A stretch of 54,547 nucleotides of DNA from Hymenobacter profundi (lineage in GTDB: Bacteria > Bacteroidota > Bacteroidia > Cytophagales > Hymenobacteraceae), in the NCBI RefSeq assembly GCF_019334315.1, contig NZ_JAHWGL010000023.1:1-54547 (forward strand), written 5' to 3'. Positions 33,370-43,761 of this stretch are shown here, piece after piece; within the stretch, counting starts at the first letter, position 1; each line of letters opens with the position of its first letter. The position numbers and the translations under genes are program-made. The notes below the pieces were generated by a model that was not told the origin of the DNA, searched no databases, and saw only the letters and a list, made by a program, of their open reading frames with translations.

Positions 33370-33605
33370 GTGTAAATATATTTTTGGTTGTCATTTCAGA
33401 AGATTTTTTTGTTCGGAAATGAGAAGCTATACCCAGTGTATTAATTGCCAAACGCTCTGACTATCAGTTAAGAAAGCACAACACTATGCATCGGCCCGAT
33501 TTGTGCTAAACGCCAGCTGGTCGTTTTTGTCGAAAGCGCATAAGAATGAAGTAACTTGCGTTTCGGTCGTGGTCACGGCTTGCCATTTTACCCTAGTAGG
33601 ATACT

Positions 33606-34709
33606 ATGATGCACTTCTCCCGTTTCGCTACTCTCGGGTTGTTATTGTCTGGGTTAGCCTTGGGGCAAACTGTTAAGGCTCAGAGCACAACGCCAAAATA
33701 CAGCAACGAATTTCTGAATCTTGGCGTGGGTGGCCGGGCGCTGGGTATGGGCAATGTGCAGGTGGCTCTAGCCTCCGATGCCACCGCTGGCTACTGGAAT
33801 CCGGCCGGCCTCACGCAGCAAAAAAATAAGTACGACGCCGTGCTCATGCACTCCGAGCTGTTCTCGGGCATCATCAAAAACGACTACGCAGCTTTCTCCA
33901 TGCCCCTCGACGAGCAGAGCGCCATCGGCGCCAGCCTCGTGCGGCTGGGGGTAGACGATATTGCCGACACGCGCAATCTGGTGAACGAGTACGGCCAGAT
34001 TGACTACGGCCGCATTACCTACTTCTCCATTGCCGATTACGCCATGCTGCTGTCCTACGCCCGCAAGATCGGGAGCGTGGAGGGCTTGTCGGTAGGGGCG
34101 AATGCCAAGATCATCTACCGCAATGTGGGCGATTATGCCAATGCTTGGGGCTTTGGTATCGACGCGGGCGTGCAGTACAATCACGCCGGCTGGCAACTGG
34201 GCCTGATGGCCCGCGACATTACCACTACCTACAACGCTTGGTCTATCAACGCGGATAAGTTTCGGCAGACGCTGGTACCCGGCGAGGCCATGCCCAAGGG
34301 CGGCCCTGAGGTAACGCTGCCCCGTTTCATCCTGGGCGCCGCCCGCCTGATTAAGCTGCCAGGTGAGTTCACGGCCCTACCCGCCCTAGACCTGGAAATG
34401 ACCACAGATGGCCAGCGCAACACCCTGATTTCATCCAGCGCTGTGAGCATCGACCCGCGCGCGGGTATTGAAATTGGGTACAGCAACCTGGTGTACCTGC
34501 GCGGTGGGGTAGGAAATTTTCAGAAGATCAAGTCCTTCAAAAGTACCACGCAGGAAGACTGGCACGCCCAGCCTAGCCTGGGGGTAGGGGTGGCCCTCAG
34601 CGGCCTGCGCCTCGATCTGGCCCTCTCGCGCCTGGCCGTGGAAAACACGGGTGGCAGCGCTTCCCAGACCAACTCTGTTATCGTGTCGCTGGGCTACGGC
34701 TTCAAATAA
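33606..34709 (+). CDS. porV2: PorV2-like type IX protein, right-arm copy
   Basis: Identical 367-aa barrel to 19839-20942. Internal strands such as EVTLPRFILGAARLIKLPG and GIEIGYSNLVYLRGGVGNFQ alternate polar and hydrophobic residues as in outer-membrane barrels. Confidence 0.85.
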   Translation: MMHFSRFATLGLLLSGLALGQTVKAQSTTPKYSNEFLNLGVGGRALGMGNVQVALASDATAGYWNPAGLTQQKNKYDAVLMHSELFSGIIKNDYAAFSMPLDEQSAIGASLVRLGVDDIADTRNLVNEYGQIDYGRITYFSIADYAMLLSYARKIGSVEGLSVGANAKIIYRNVGDYANAWGFGIDAGVQYNHAGWQLGLMARDITTTYNAWSINADKFRQTLVPGEAMPKGGPEVTLPRFILGAARLIKLPGEFTALPALDLEMTTDGQRNTLISSSAVSIDPRAGIEIGYSNLVYLRGGVGNFQKIKSFKSTTQEDWHAQPSLGVGVALSGLRLDLALSRLAVENTGGSASQTNSVIVSLGYGFK

Positions 34710-34753
34710 ACGCGACTTCGACTTTTAGCTACATGATAGATTATCTGGTTTCT

Positions 34754-37700
34754 ATGAAACACGCATACGTTTGGAAGGTACGTGGGCTGTGGCAACGCTT
34801 GTTACTGGTGTTGGTGTTTCTGCTGGGCGCTCAGCAGCTGCTAGCCCAATCCGGGGCCTACGGCAACGAATGGATTGTGCCCGGACAGCAGTACTACAAG
34901 ATACAAACCGTGCGCGACGGCCTTTACCGTCTCGACAATGCCTACCTCGCGCAAGCTGGCATTAATGGGGTAAATCCCAGTCAGTTTCAGCTGTGGCGGC
35001 GCGGTCAGCAAGTGGCTATCTACGTGGGCGGCAACGCCACCACGCAAGATGCCAGCACCTATATTGAGTTCTTTGGGCAGGGCAACGACGCCAAGCTAGA
35101 CCGTGGTATGTATAAGCAGGCTCAAGACCAAGCTCAGCCTTATTACAGCCTTTATACCGATACGGCCGCCTATTTCCTGACATGGTCCAGCGCATCCCAG
35201 GCGAAGCGTATGGTCCAGCCGGCGGCCGCAGCTCCGGGTACGGCTGCGCCGTATTGGTTGCGCCCGGAGTTGCAGGTGCACGGATATAATTACGCCGACG
35301 TAGATGAAATAGCCTATCTGTTTCAACCATGGGCTGAGCCTGGAGAGGGATTTTTCTCTGGACAGATGAATACAAATGGTTATACTTTCCCGATAGGGAC
35401 GGAGCAGCGTCAGAGTTTTGCAAATGGAGCGCGTTTAGAAACACAGCTGGTTGGCAGTTCTAAGGCGAATCATATTATTGAAGTAGCTGTTGAGCAGCCC
35501 TCTGGTACCCGGCGGCTGTTAGGTACCGAACGGTTTGATAACTATGCCAACCGTAAGGTATCCTACACCTTACAACCCGCCGATGTGCGGCCTGATGGTA
35601 CTATTCGCGTACAGATTAAGCCTACAAATACGGCTGCAGGACAACGCGACTTTGTACGCATTGCCTATTTTAAAGTAACATATCCTCAAACAGCACGCTG
35701 GATTGCCAACCGGGCAAGCCGCTACTTCCAAAGCGACTCTACGCTAAATACGCCTGCTTACTACGTGCTTGATAGTATTCCCGCCAGTGTGTATGGCTAT
35801 GACGTAACGGACCCATATGCTGTACAGCGTATCACGGGCACTGCTGCCACAGGAGCAAAGCGCGGTTTCTACTTTCCATCCGCTGGCGCTACCAACACTC
35901 GGCGCCTGCTTTTGGCTGATACAGAAAGACCTTTATTGCCTACACTGCCGGCTCGACGTGTCAATTTTCTGGCATTGCAGCCTACTATGGCAAATTATAT
36001 TATCATCACTAGCCCTACGCAGATGTTGCCAGCGGGTGGCATTGCCAATCCTGCTCAAGCTTATGCTGATTACCGGGCATCGGCTGCTGGTGGTAAATAT
36101 GATGTGTTGATGGTGACCAGCCAACAGCTCTACGACCAGTTCCACTACGGCGAGAAGTCGGCGCTGGCATTAAGGCAGTTTGCTCTGTGGATGCTTACAG
36201 ATAAGAGTCGTGAGAAATATCTGTTGTTGCTGGGTAAGGGCTACCATGTAGGCGAAGGTATCAGCGGAAACTACCCACGCAATATACCTGGGTTGGAGCA
36301 GGTGCCTACTAGTACGCGGAGCGCCTCCGATATATTCTTTACTGCCGACTGGCCCAATAATAATTACACAGCAGGCATGGTTACCGGGCGCATTTCCGCC
36401 TCCACCTCACAGCAGACAGTTAATTATCTGAACAAGCTGAAAGAGCACGAAGCCTTGGGGTTAGAACCCTGGCGGAAAAATGCGCTCAACCTTTCGGGTG
36501 GAGAGAATGCAGCAAATTATATAGAGTTTAATCAATACATTGATAAGTATAAGAAGCTGATTGAAGCTCCTTGCTTTGGTGGGCAGGTAGTGAAAACCTA
36601 CCGCCGTTCAGAGCTCGGTACTGTTGGCTCATTTCCAGTAGGTATCAATATTTCCAATGAGTTAAATAAGGGATTGTCGCTGATTACCTACTTCGGCCAC
36701 GGCTCTCCTATGACCCTAGACTTAGATATAGGTAACGTCTACGATGCTACCAAAAATTACAACAATAAGGGGAAATACCCAGTGATGTTTGTGAATGGCT
36801 GCGCGGCGGGCAATACCTATGTGCCTTACGCCACGCTGTGCGAGAATTGGGTCTTTGCCCCCGATAAGGGCTTTGTAGGTTTCATGTGCGAATCGGGTTT
36901 TGGCTTCTCCAACGACTTGGACGAAAGCCAAACGCTGATGTATAAGCTGTTGCTAAACGACCCGGCCTGGTATGGTAAGCCCGTGGCGCGGGTGTGGAAC
37001 GAGGTGGCGCGCCGCTTACAACCCATTGCGCAGTACAGCCTCTCTACGGCGTCCAACCTGATGTGCACCATCTGGCAGGGCGACCCAGCCCTACGGCTAT
37101 TCTCACCCGCCAAGCCCGATCTGGTCATCACCAACGACAGTCTGCACATCCCCGCAGCAGCCAACGGGCAGCCCGTGCTAGCTTCGGCAGAGTCGTTTAA
37201 GCTCGTTATTAATGCGGGCAACCTAGGGAGTCTATGCGGTGCCGAGAAAGTGGACGTTTGCGTGACGCGCAAGTACCCCGCTACCTCTGGCCGCAAAGAC
37301 GACGCGTATAGCTTCTCCTTCACCTCTACCCAGCGCGACAACACCTACACGGTAGACATTCCGAATACAGGCGATGTATTTGGCGAAAATACGTTTGTTG
37401 TAAAGCTCGATTGCAACACCCTGATAGATGAGCTGGATGAGACCAATAACGAAGCACAGCTGAAGTACAACTTCCTGCGCGGCGGCGTTACGGCCCTCAC
37501 GCCTACAGAGTTTGCTGTTGTGCCCTCGGGAGCGGTGCGGCTGGTGGGGCAGAGCAATCTGCTGAGTGCCGAGCCACGGCTGTTTGATATGGAGTTGGAT
37601 ACGGTACCTACCTTCAACAGCCCCTTGGTACAGCGCAACAACACGGTTTCGGGGCGGCAGCTGGCCAGTTGGGCAGCTACTGTGCCTACCATTGCCGGGC

Positions 37701-39289
37701 GCGACAGTGTGGTGTGGTACTGGCGCCTGCGCCTGCAAACGCCACAGTCTGAAGAAAGTAATGCCTGGGCTACCAGCTCGTTCCGGGTGATTCCGGGTAC
37801 TACGGGTGGTTGGTCGCAGAGCCATTACGGGCAATTTGAGCGCAACACGCAGCAGCGCGTAACCGTGGCGGCGCCCAATGGCCGTTGGAGCTTCGCGGAG
37901 GCCGATGGCGGTAGTGGGGTAGTAACTTCTACCCTCATCGGGCCGGCGCAGCAGTGGACCACTCTGTTTCATACCGTACGCACGCAGGAAAACGACAGCT
38001 ACACATTGCGTCTGCTAGGCGTAGATGCTACAGGTGCTACCACCGTACTGAATCCTGATGTCACTAGCCGCGCCCACTCGCTGGCCGATGTATCTGCTGC
38101 GCGCTATCCCTACCTGCAACTGCAAGTGATACTGCGCGATACCCTTAACCACACTGCACCGCAGCTCAAACAGTTGTTGGTGACGTACCAGGGCGTGCCC
38201 GAAGGCGTGATACGCCCTGATTTGGCTGCCACGGATGCCTACACAGCCGCCACACTCACCAAGCAGGCTACCAGCGGCACGCTTAGCTTCCCGGTATACT
38301 TCCAGAATATTTCTACTACGGATTTTGGTACACCGCTGAAGGCGGAGGTTACTCTGCGGGATGCTGCCAACCGTACCAGCACTACGCTGGTAGAATACAA
38401 AGGAGGCGTACTGAAAGCCGGAGAAACTGCTAAGATTGACGTGACAGCCAACGTAGTGAACCTGGCTACCGGCGTCGTGACGGGCTCCGTGAACGTAAAC
38501 CCCCGCCTGCTGCCCGAGCAGTACTACTTCAACAACCAGCTGGTACTGCCAAGCTTCAACGTGAACAATAGCAGCACGCCGCCTACCCTCGATGTGGCCT
38601 TTGATGGGCAGCACATCTTGAATGGTGACATCGTATCGCCCTCACCGGTGGTAACGGTGCAGCTGCAAAACAACAACCTGCTACGGCCGGTGAAGGAAGC
38701 TAGCAACTTCAGCCTGTTTCTGGTGAAGCCGGGTGAAAGCAATGCCACGGAAATTAATATGAACTCATCGGCGGTGGCCTTTCTGGCCGATTCGGCGAAG
38801 GGACTGGCGCGCATTGAGTACCGCCCCAGCACAGCGCTAGCCGATGGTAAATACACGCTCATCGCGCAAGGCCGCGACGCCTCCGGTAGCGCGGCAGGCA
38901 GCCAGGAATACCGCGTGACGTTCGAGGTTATCAACGAATCGACCATCACCAACGTGTATCCCTACCCTAACCCCATGACCAGCAAGGCCAAGTTTGTCTT
39001 CACGCTGACAGGGGCGCAGGTGCCGCGCAACATGAAGATTCAGATTCTGAGCTTAACGGGCAGGGTAGTGCGAGAAATCATGATGGCCGAGCTGGGCCCG
39101 TTGCGCATCGGCAACAACATCTCCGACTACTCCTGGGATGGCACCGATGAGTTCGGCGACCGGCTTGCCAACGGCACCTACCTCTACCGCGTGGTACTCG
39201 ACGACCCCAACAAAGACTTCCAGCACCGCACCACCGCCGGCGACAAAGCCTTCAAGAAAGACTGGGGTAAAATCGTGCTGTTGCGGTAG
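34754..39289 (+). CDS. porU2: PorU2-like type IX sortase, right-arm copy
   Basis: Identical 1511-aa protein to 15259-19794. Before the peptidase domain, residues of about 30-420 form a beta-rich region (YKIQTVRDGLYRLDNAYL) like the N-terminal domains of PorU and gingipains. The gene's first half is clearly poorer in GC than its second half. Confidence 0.85.
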   Translation: MKHAYVWKVRGLWQRLLLVLVFLLGAQQLLAQSGAYGNEWIVPGQQYYKIQTVRDGLYRLDNAYLAQAGINGVNPSQFQLWRRGQQVAIYVGGNATTQDASTYIEFFGQGNDAKLDRGMYKQAQDQAQPYYSLYTDTAAYFLTWSSASQAKRMVQPAAAAPGTAAPYWLRPELQVHGYNYADVDEIAYLFQPWAEPGEGFFSGQMNTNGYTFPIGTEQRQSFANGARLETQLVGSSKANHIIEVAVEQPSGTRRLLGTERFDNYANRKVSYTLQPADVRPDGTIRVQIKPTNTAAGQRDFVRIAYFKVTYPQTARWIANRASRYFQSDSTLNTPAYYVLDSIPASVYGYDVTDPYAVQRITGTAATGAKRGFYFPSAGATNTRRLLLADTERPLLPTLPARRVNFLALQPTMANYIIITSPTQMLPAGGIANPAQAYADYRASAAGGKYDVLMVTSQQLYDQFHYGEKSALALRQFALWMLTDKSREKYLLLLGKGYHVGEGISGNYPRNIPGLEQVPTSTRSASDIFFTADWPNNNYTAGMVTGRISASTSQQTVNYLNKLKEHEALGLEPWRKNALNLSGGENAANYIEFNQYIDKYKKLIEAPCFGGQVVKTYRRSELGTVGSFPVGINISNELNKGLSLITYFGHGSPMTLDLDIGNVYDATKNYNNKGKYPVMFVNGCAAGNTYVPYATLCENWVFAPDKGFVGFMCESGFGFSNDLDESQTLMYKLLLNDPAWYGKPVARVWNEVARRLQPIAQYSLSTASNLMCTIWQGDPALRLFSPAKPDLVITNDSLHIPAAANGQPVLASAESFKLVINAGNLGSLCGAEKVDVCVTRKYPATSGRKDDAYSFSFTSTQRDNTYTVDIPNTGDVFGENTFVVKLDCNTLIDELDETNNEAQLKYNFLRGGVTALTPTEFAVVPSGAVRLVGQSNLLSAEPRLFDMELDTVPTFNSPLVQRNNTVSGRQLASWAATVPTIAGRDSVVWYWRLRLQTPQSEESNAWATSSFRVIPGTTGGWSQSHYGQFERNTQQRVTVAAPNGRWSFAEADGGSGVVTSTLIGPAQQWTTLFHTVRTQENDSYTLRLLGVDATGATTVLNPDVTSRAHSLADVSAARYPYLQLQVILRDTLNHTAPQLKQLLVTYQGVPEGVIRPDLAATDAYTAATLTKQATSGTLSFPVYFQNISTTDFGTPLKAEVTLRDAANRTSTTLVEYKGGVLKAGETAKIDVTANVVNLATGVVTGSVNVNPRLLPEQYYFNNQLVLPSFNVNNSSTPPTLDVAFDGQHILNGDIVSPSPVVTVQLQNNNLLRPVKEASNFSLFLVKPGESNATEINMNSSAVAFLADSAKGLARIEYRPSTALADGKYTLIAQGRDASGSAAGSQEYRVTFEVINESTITNVYPYPNPMTSKAKFVFTLTGAQVPRNMKIQILSLTGRVVREIMMAELGPLRIGNNISDYSWDGTDEFGDRLANGTYLYRVVLDDPNKDFQHRTTAGDKAFKKDWGKIVLLR

Positions 39290-39449
39290 CGAGTGACTGA
39301 ATGAATAAAAGTAGCCTGTCATCCTGAGCTTGCGAAGGACCTTCTCACGGTAGAACGAGTCGTTAGTACGATAATCGTTCAACTGGCATAAGGTCCTTCG
39401 CTCCGCTCAGGATGACAGGCTACTTTTATTCATTCAGCCACTCCCTACC
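39285..39449. repeat. Extended family-A repeat between porU2 and folA, right-arm copy
   Basis: Mirror of 15099-15263. Both stop codons lie inside the inverted flanks. Confidence 0.82.
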
Positions 39450-39930
39450 TCCTCCGCAACGTCACAAAGCTGTAGGGGAAGGCGTGCTTGAGGTCGGGCT
39501 CGTGCCGCTCGCGGGTTTCTTCCTGCCATTCGGTGCGGTTGAGGTCGGGGAAAAGGGCGTCGCCCTCCACGGTTTGGTGTACCTCCGTGAGGAAAATAGT
39601 GTCGGCGGTGGGTAGGGCTTGGCGGTAGATTTCAGCTCCGCCAATGATAAAAATATCCTCGTCGAAGGTCTGGGCTAACTCCACTGCGGCGGGTACGGAA
39701 TTGGCCATTTCGCAGCCTGTGGGCTGCCAGTCGGTTTGCCGCGTCACCACGATGTTTTGCCGGTTGGGCAAGGGCTTGCCGATCGACTCAAACGTGCGAC
39801 GGCCCATTACAATGGGGTGACCTGAAGTGAGTTGCTTGAAATGCTTGAGGTCGTTGGGCAGGTGCCAGGGTAAGGTATTTTCTTGGCCGATAACGCCGTT
39901 TTCGGCTACGGCTACGATGAGGGCTATCAT
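39445..39930 (-). CDS. folA: Dihydrofolate reductase, right-arm copy
   Basis: Identical 161-aa enzyme to 14618-15103. The C-terminal strand region (TEVHQTVEGDALFPDL and PYSFVTLRRR) is complete, so this copy would be active if real. Confidence 0.95.
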   Translation of the reverse strand: MIALIVAVAENGVIGQENTLPWHLPNDLKHFKQLTSGHPIVMGRRTFESIGKPLPNRQNIVVTRQTDWQPTGCEMANSVPAAVELAQTFDEDIFIIGGAEIYRQALPTADTIFLTEVHQTVEGDALFPDLNRTEWQEETRERHEPDLKHAFPYSFVTLRRR

Positions 39931-39965
39931 GAGGTAAGGTGGTGAAGTGGTGAACAAAATACGCG

Positions 39966-40065
39966 TGTCATCCTAAGCTTGCGAAGGACCTTATGCTCGC
40001 AGAACGAGTCATTCTTACGCCTGCTGTTCTTTCGTGAGAAGATCCTTCGCAAGCTCAGGATGACA
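39966..40065. repeat. Family-A element between folA and fmt, right-arm copy
   Basis: Mirror of 14483-14582. Confidence 0.8.
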
Positions 40066-40070
40066 GAACT

Positions 40071-41018
40071 TCACGACTTCAACAGTTCACTGTTAAACCC
40101 ACGCAGAAAGTCCTGTATGGGCATGCGTTTTTTACCCTCCAGTTGCACGTCAAGTAGGTCGAGCATGCCAGCCGTAGTGGCAATGCGCAGGTAGGTGCGG
40201 CCATCGGTGGCCCAGGAACCGGGTACGGCGGGTTGGGGCGTGATGGCCTCCTCGGGCGTCACCACGCGGGCGCGGAAGATTTTTAGCGTGCGTCCGTCGG
40301 GCAACTGCGTGAAAGCTGTGGGGAAGGGCGACAGGCCGCGAATGCGGTTCACCAACGCCAGCGCGGGCTGCTGGAAATCTAGTCGGCCGGTTTCCTTGCT
40401 GATTTTGGGAGCTGTGCGTAGGGTAGGGCTGTGTGATTGGGGCGTGGTGGGTACGTTGCCGGCTGCTACGGCCTGCACCGTACGTAGGGCCAGCGCCGCC
40501 CCAGCTACTTTCAGCTTTTCGTAGAGCGAGCCGAAGTCGTCCTCGGGCTTAATGTCGACCACATCCTGCAAAATCAGGTCGCCGGTGTCAATTTCGTGTT
40601 GCAGGAAAAAGGACGTGACGCCGGTTTGGGTTTCGCCCTCAATAAGTGCCCAGTTGATGGGCGCCGCGCCCCGGTACTGAGGTAGGAGCGAAGCATGAAT
40701 GTTCAAAGAACCCAAACGAGGCATGGCCCACACGGCCTCGGGCAGCATCCGAAACGCTACGACCACCTGCAAATCGGCGGCGTAGCTGCGCAGCTCCTCC
40801 TGAAACGCCGGCGACTTCAGGTTGGTGGGTTGTAGCACCGGCACGCCGTGCGCCACCGCCGCTTGCTTCACGGCCGACTCCTGGAGCTGTCGGCCACGTC
40901 CGGCGGGTTTGTCGGGCGCCGTTATCACGGCTACCACTTCGCAGCCGGGCCAGGTAAGCAGTGTTTCTAATGTAGGCACCGCAAAATCGGGCGTGCCCAT
41001 GAAAATAATTCGAAGCAT
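40071..41018 (-). CDS. fmt: Methionyl-tRNA formyltransferase, right-arm copy
   Basis: Identical 315-aa enzyme to 13530-14477. The C-terminal domain shows LDFQQPALALVNRIRGLSPF, WATDGRTYLRIATTAG and GKKRMPIQDFLRGF, the standard end of Fmt. Confidence 0.96.
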   Translation of the reverse strand: MLRIIFMGTPDFAVPTLETLLTWPGCEVVAVITAPDKPAGRGRQLQESAVKQAAVAHGVPVLQPTNLKSPAFQEELRSYAADLQVVVAFRMLPEAVWAMPRLGSLNIHASLLPQYRGAAPINWALIEGETQTGVTSFFLQHEIDTGDLILQDVVDIKPEDDFGSLYEKLKVAGAALALRTVQAVAAGNVPTTPQSHSPTLRTAPKISKETGRLDFQQPALALVNRIRGLSPFPTAFTQLPDGRTLKIFRARVVTPEEAITPQPAVPGSWATDGRTYLRIATTAGMLDLLDVQLEGKKRMPIQDFLRGFNSELLKS

Positions 41019-41023
41019 ACAGG

Positions 41024-41117
41024 GTAGGGGCGCGTTGCACGCACCCATCGTTGAACAAAAGGTTTGAAAGGGGCTATGATGCAGCGCGGACGACGGGCGC
41101 CTGCAAGGCGCCCCTAC
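41024..41117. repeat. Family-B element between fmt and NamZ gene, right-arm copy
   Basis: Mirror of 13431-13524. Confidence 0.75.
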
Positions 41118-42334
41118 GATTCAGGATACAGCAAATACTTTTTGCGCAGTTGCTTGTACTGGCTTAGCCCCGGCTCCCACGATTTGCGAATTTCTGCCTC
41201 GGTTTTGCCAGCAATAATTTGCGGGCGCAGCTCCTTGGTGCCAGCCAGCCGCTCGAAGCCTTTGTTGAAAAACTGGTCTTTGGCGGTGCTTTGCTGGTAG
41301 AAATCAAGCAGGTAGCGAAGCGTGAAGCCTTCTACCTTCGCATCGTGCAGGTTCACACCGCGGCAGGTCTGACCTTTTTGCGGTGGATCGGTGGAGCCAG
41401 GGTTGGGGGTAGGCACAAACGTGAAGGGTCGCGAGGCGGGTTGTTTGGGACTACCCAAAATCTCGAATGGCGTGTTGGTGCCGCGGCCTACGCTCACATC
41501 GGTGCCCTCAAAAAGACACAGCGAGGGGTAGAGGGCTACGCTCTGCGCGGTGGGTAGGTTGGGGGAGGGACGCACCGGTAGCTCGTAGCGCGTGGCGTGG
41601 GTGTAGCCCGCCACCGGCACCACCGTAAGCTTGCACTGTACGCCGCCAGCCAGCCAATTCTCGCCATTCAGCATCTGGGCCAGCTCGCCTACCGTGAGGC
41701 CGTGCACGATGGGTAGCGGGTCGAGGCCGACGAAGGACTTGAGCGCCGGGTCCAGCACGGGGCCATCCACGTACCAGCCATTGGGGTTGGGGCGGTCCAG
41801 CACTACCACTTCCTTACCCTGCTCGGCGGCGGCTTCCATCACATAGTGCAGCGTGCTGATGAAGGTGTAGAAGCGCGTGCCCACGTCTTGGATGTCGAAA
41901 ATCAACACATCCAAGTCTTGCAGCATCTCGGGGGTAGGCTTTTTGGTGGCGCCGTAGAGGCTGCGCACCGGCAGGCCGCTGCGGGCATCTTTGCCATCCT
42001 TGATGGTGGCACCGTCGGCCGCCTCTCCCCGGAAACCGTGCTCGGGCGCGAAAATCGTTTTCACGCCTACCCCCTGCGCCAGCAGCGTATCTACGAGGTA
42101 GGCCTGGCCCACGCGCGAAGTTTGATTGACCACCAAACCCACGCGTTTACCTTTCAGCTGGGGCAGGTAGCGGCTGAACTGCGCCGCGCCTACCTGCAAC
42201 GCGGGAGCCACAGGGGCTGCGCTAGCAGGCGCCGGCGGGGTAGGCGGAGTGACCGTTGCGGGCGGGGCGGTGCGGCTGCAATCGGTGGCGAGTAGGGCGA
42301 GGCTCAGCAGGCCGGGAAGAAAGGAAACTGTCAT
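41114..42334 (-). CDS. DUF1343 (NamZ-like) muramidase, right-arm copy
   Basis: Identical 406-aa protein to 12214-13434. The C-terminal domain contains FTLRYLLDFYQQSTAKDQFF and ends EPGLSQYKQLRKKYLLYPES, the complete family end. The substrate-binding part includes HATRYELPVRPSPNLPT. Confidence 0.9.
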   Translation of the reverse strand: MTVSFLPGLLSLALLATDCSRTAPPATVTPPTPPAPASAAPVAPALQVGAAQFSRYLPQLKGKRVGLVVNQTSRVGQAYLVDTLLAQGVGVKTIFAPEHGFRGEAADGATIKDGKDARSGLPVRSLYGATKKPTPEMLQDLDVLIFDIQDVGTRFYTFISTLHYVMEAAAEQGKEVVVLDRPNPNGWYVDGPVLDPALKSFVGLDPLPIVHGLTVGELAQMLNGENWLAGGVQCKLTVVPVAGYTHATRYELPVRPSPNLPTAQSVALYPSLCLFEGTDVSVGRGTNTPFEILGSPKQPASRPFTFVPTPNPGSTDPPQKGQTCRGVNLHDAKVEGFTLRYLLDFYQQSTAKDQFFNKGFERLAGTKELRPQIIAGKTEAEIRKSWEPGLSQYKQLRKKYLLYPES

Positions 42335-42384
42335 GACAAGAAAAGGGGCTAGAAAACTGCCCGCAGACGCGTAGCTTTACGGCA

Positions 42385-43602
42385 GTGAACGTCTCGCAGT
42401 ACATATCCCACAAGATTGATGGGGCCGACTCAGGTTCTTTTACCTCGTCGGTGACAAAAATAGCCATTATCAGCATTGCCATGGGCTTGGCGGTGATGAT
42501 TGTGTCGTTTGCCATCCTGGAAGGCTTCCGCAACGAAATTCAGAATAAGATTTTCTCGTTCGGGGCGCACCTGCAAATCACCAAGTACGATACCAACAAC
42601 TCCCTGGAGGTGGCGCCCATCAACGGGCAGCGGCTGACGCAGGAGCTGCGTACGTTTCCGCAGGTGAAAACTGTGCAGCCGTTTGCCATCAAAACGGCCA
42701 TCATTAAAACCCGCGATGAGGTGCTGGGCGTGGTGCTCAAGGGCATCGACGAGCCGCAGGCCGGTAGCTCGCCTATGCGCCAGAACCTGGTGGCCGGCAA
42801 GTTCCTGACGTTTCCCGACACGGCTGCCAGCGACGACGTGCTGCTCTCGCGCAAGGTGGCCGACAAGCTGCGCCTGAAGGTAGGCGACGAGGCACTGTTT
42901 TACTTCATCCAGAACCCGCCCCGCATCCGGCGCTTCAAGGTCAGCGGTATCTACCAAACCGGCCTCGACGAGTTCGACGAGGTGTATGTTATTGGCGATA
43001 TTCGGCAGATCCGCGACCTGCGCGCCTGGCCCGATTCGCTGGTGGGCGGTATGGAAGTGGTGCTGCGCGACTTCCAGCAGCTCAACCCGGTGGCCGACAA
43101 TATGTACGAGCAGCTACCTTACGACCTAAAGCTCGACAAAATTACGGAGCAGTATCAGCAACTATTTGACTGGCTGAAGCTGCTCAACCGCAACGTGGTT
43201 ATCTTCCTGGTACTCATTATTGTAGTGGCAACGTTCAATATGATTGCCACCATCTTCATCATGATTCTGGAGCGCACCAACATGATTGGGGTGCTGAAGG
43301 CCATTGGGGCCACCGACAACCAGATTCGGAGCATGTTTTTCTTCCGCGGCCTGAGCCTCACGGTGCGTGGCATGCTGTGGGGCAACGTGATTGGGCTGGG
43401 ATTCTGCGCGGTGCAGTACTTTTTCCACGTCATCCCCCTCGACCCCGAGAACTACTATATGGACCGTGTGCCGATTCACTGGGACCTGTTTATCATTGTG
43501 GTGCTGAACGTGGCCACCTTCTTGGCCTCGCTGCTGGCCGTGCTGGTGCCTACCTACCTTATCTCGCGGATTCGGCCGGTTACAGCCATCAAATTTGATT
43601 AG
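42385..43602 (+). CDS. FtsX/LolE-like permease, right-arm copy
   Basis: Identical 405-aa protein to 10946-12163, again with a GTG start. The periplasmic domain (KIFSFGAHLQITKYDTNNSL onward) fits the MacB-like core domain of this permease class. The end LISRIRPVTAIKFD is typical of LolC/LolE-type proteins of Bacteroidota. Confidence 0.88.
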   Translation: MNVSQYISHKIDGADSGSFTSSVTKIAIISIAMGLAVMIVSFAILEGFRNEIQNKIFSFGAHLQITKYDTNNSLEVAPINGQRLTQELRTFPQVKTVQPFAIKTAIIKTRDEVLGVVLKGIDEPQAGSSPMRQNLVAGKFLTFPDTAASDDVLLSRKVADKLRLKVGDEALFYFIQNPPRIRRFKVSGIYQTGLDEFDEVYVIGDIRQIRDLRAWPDSLVGGMEVVLRDFQQLNPVADNMYEQLPYDLKLDKITEQYQQLFDWLKLLNRNVVIFLVLIIVVATFNMIATIFIMILERTNMIGVLKAIGATDNQIRSMFFFRGLSLTVRGMLWGNVIGLGFCAVQYFFHVIPLDPENYYMDRVPIHWDLFIIVVLNVATFLASLLAVLVPTYLISRIRPVTAIKFD

Positions 43603-43609
43603 TGTAAGT

Positions 43610-43677
43610 CTTTATTCTGACAAAAAGGGTCAGCCGCTGAATGCATTCAGCGGCTGACCCTTTTTGTCAGAATAAAG
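43610..43677. terminator. Perfect 68-bp palindrome, right-arm copy
   Basis: Mirror of 10871-10938. Because the element is itself a perfect palindrome, both copies read identically on both strands. Confidence 0.88.
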
Positions 43678-43761
43678 GCAAGGTGCCAGCTTTAAATGGG
43701 TTAGGGGTCCGTCATCAATCCAGGAACTCAATCGACTTCCCTACCCCCTCTCCAACCAAAC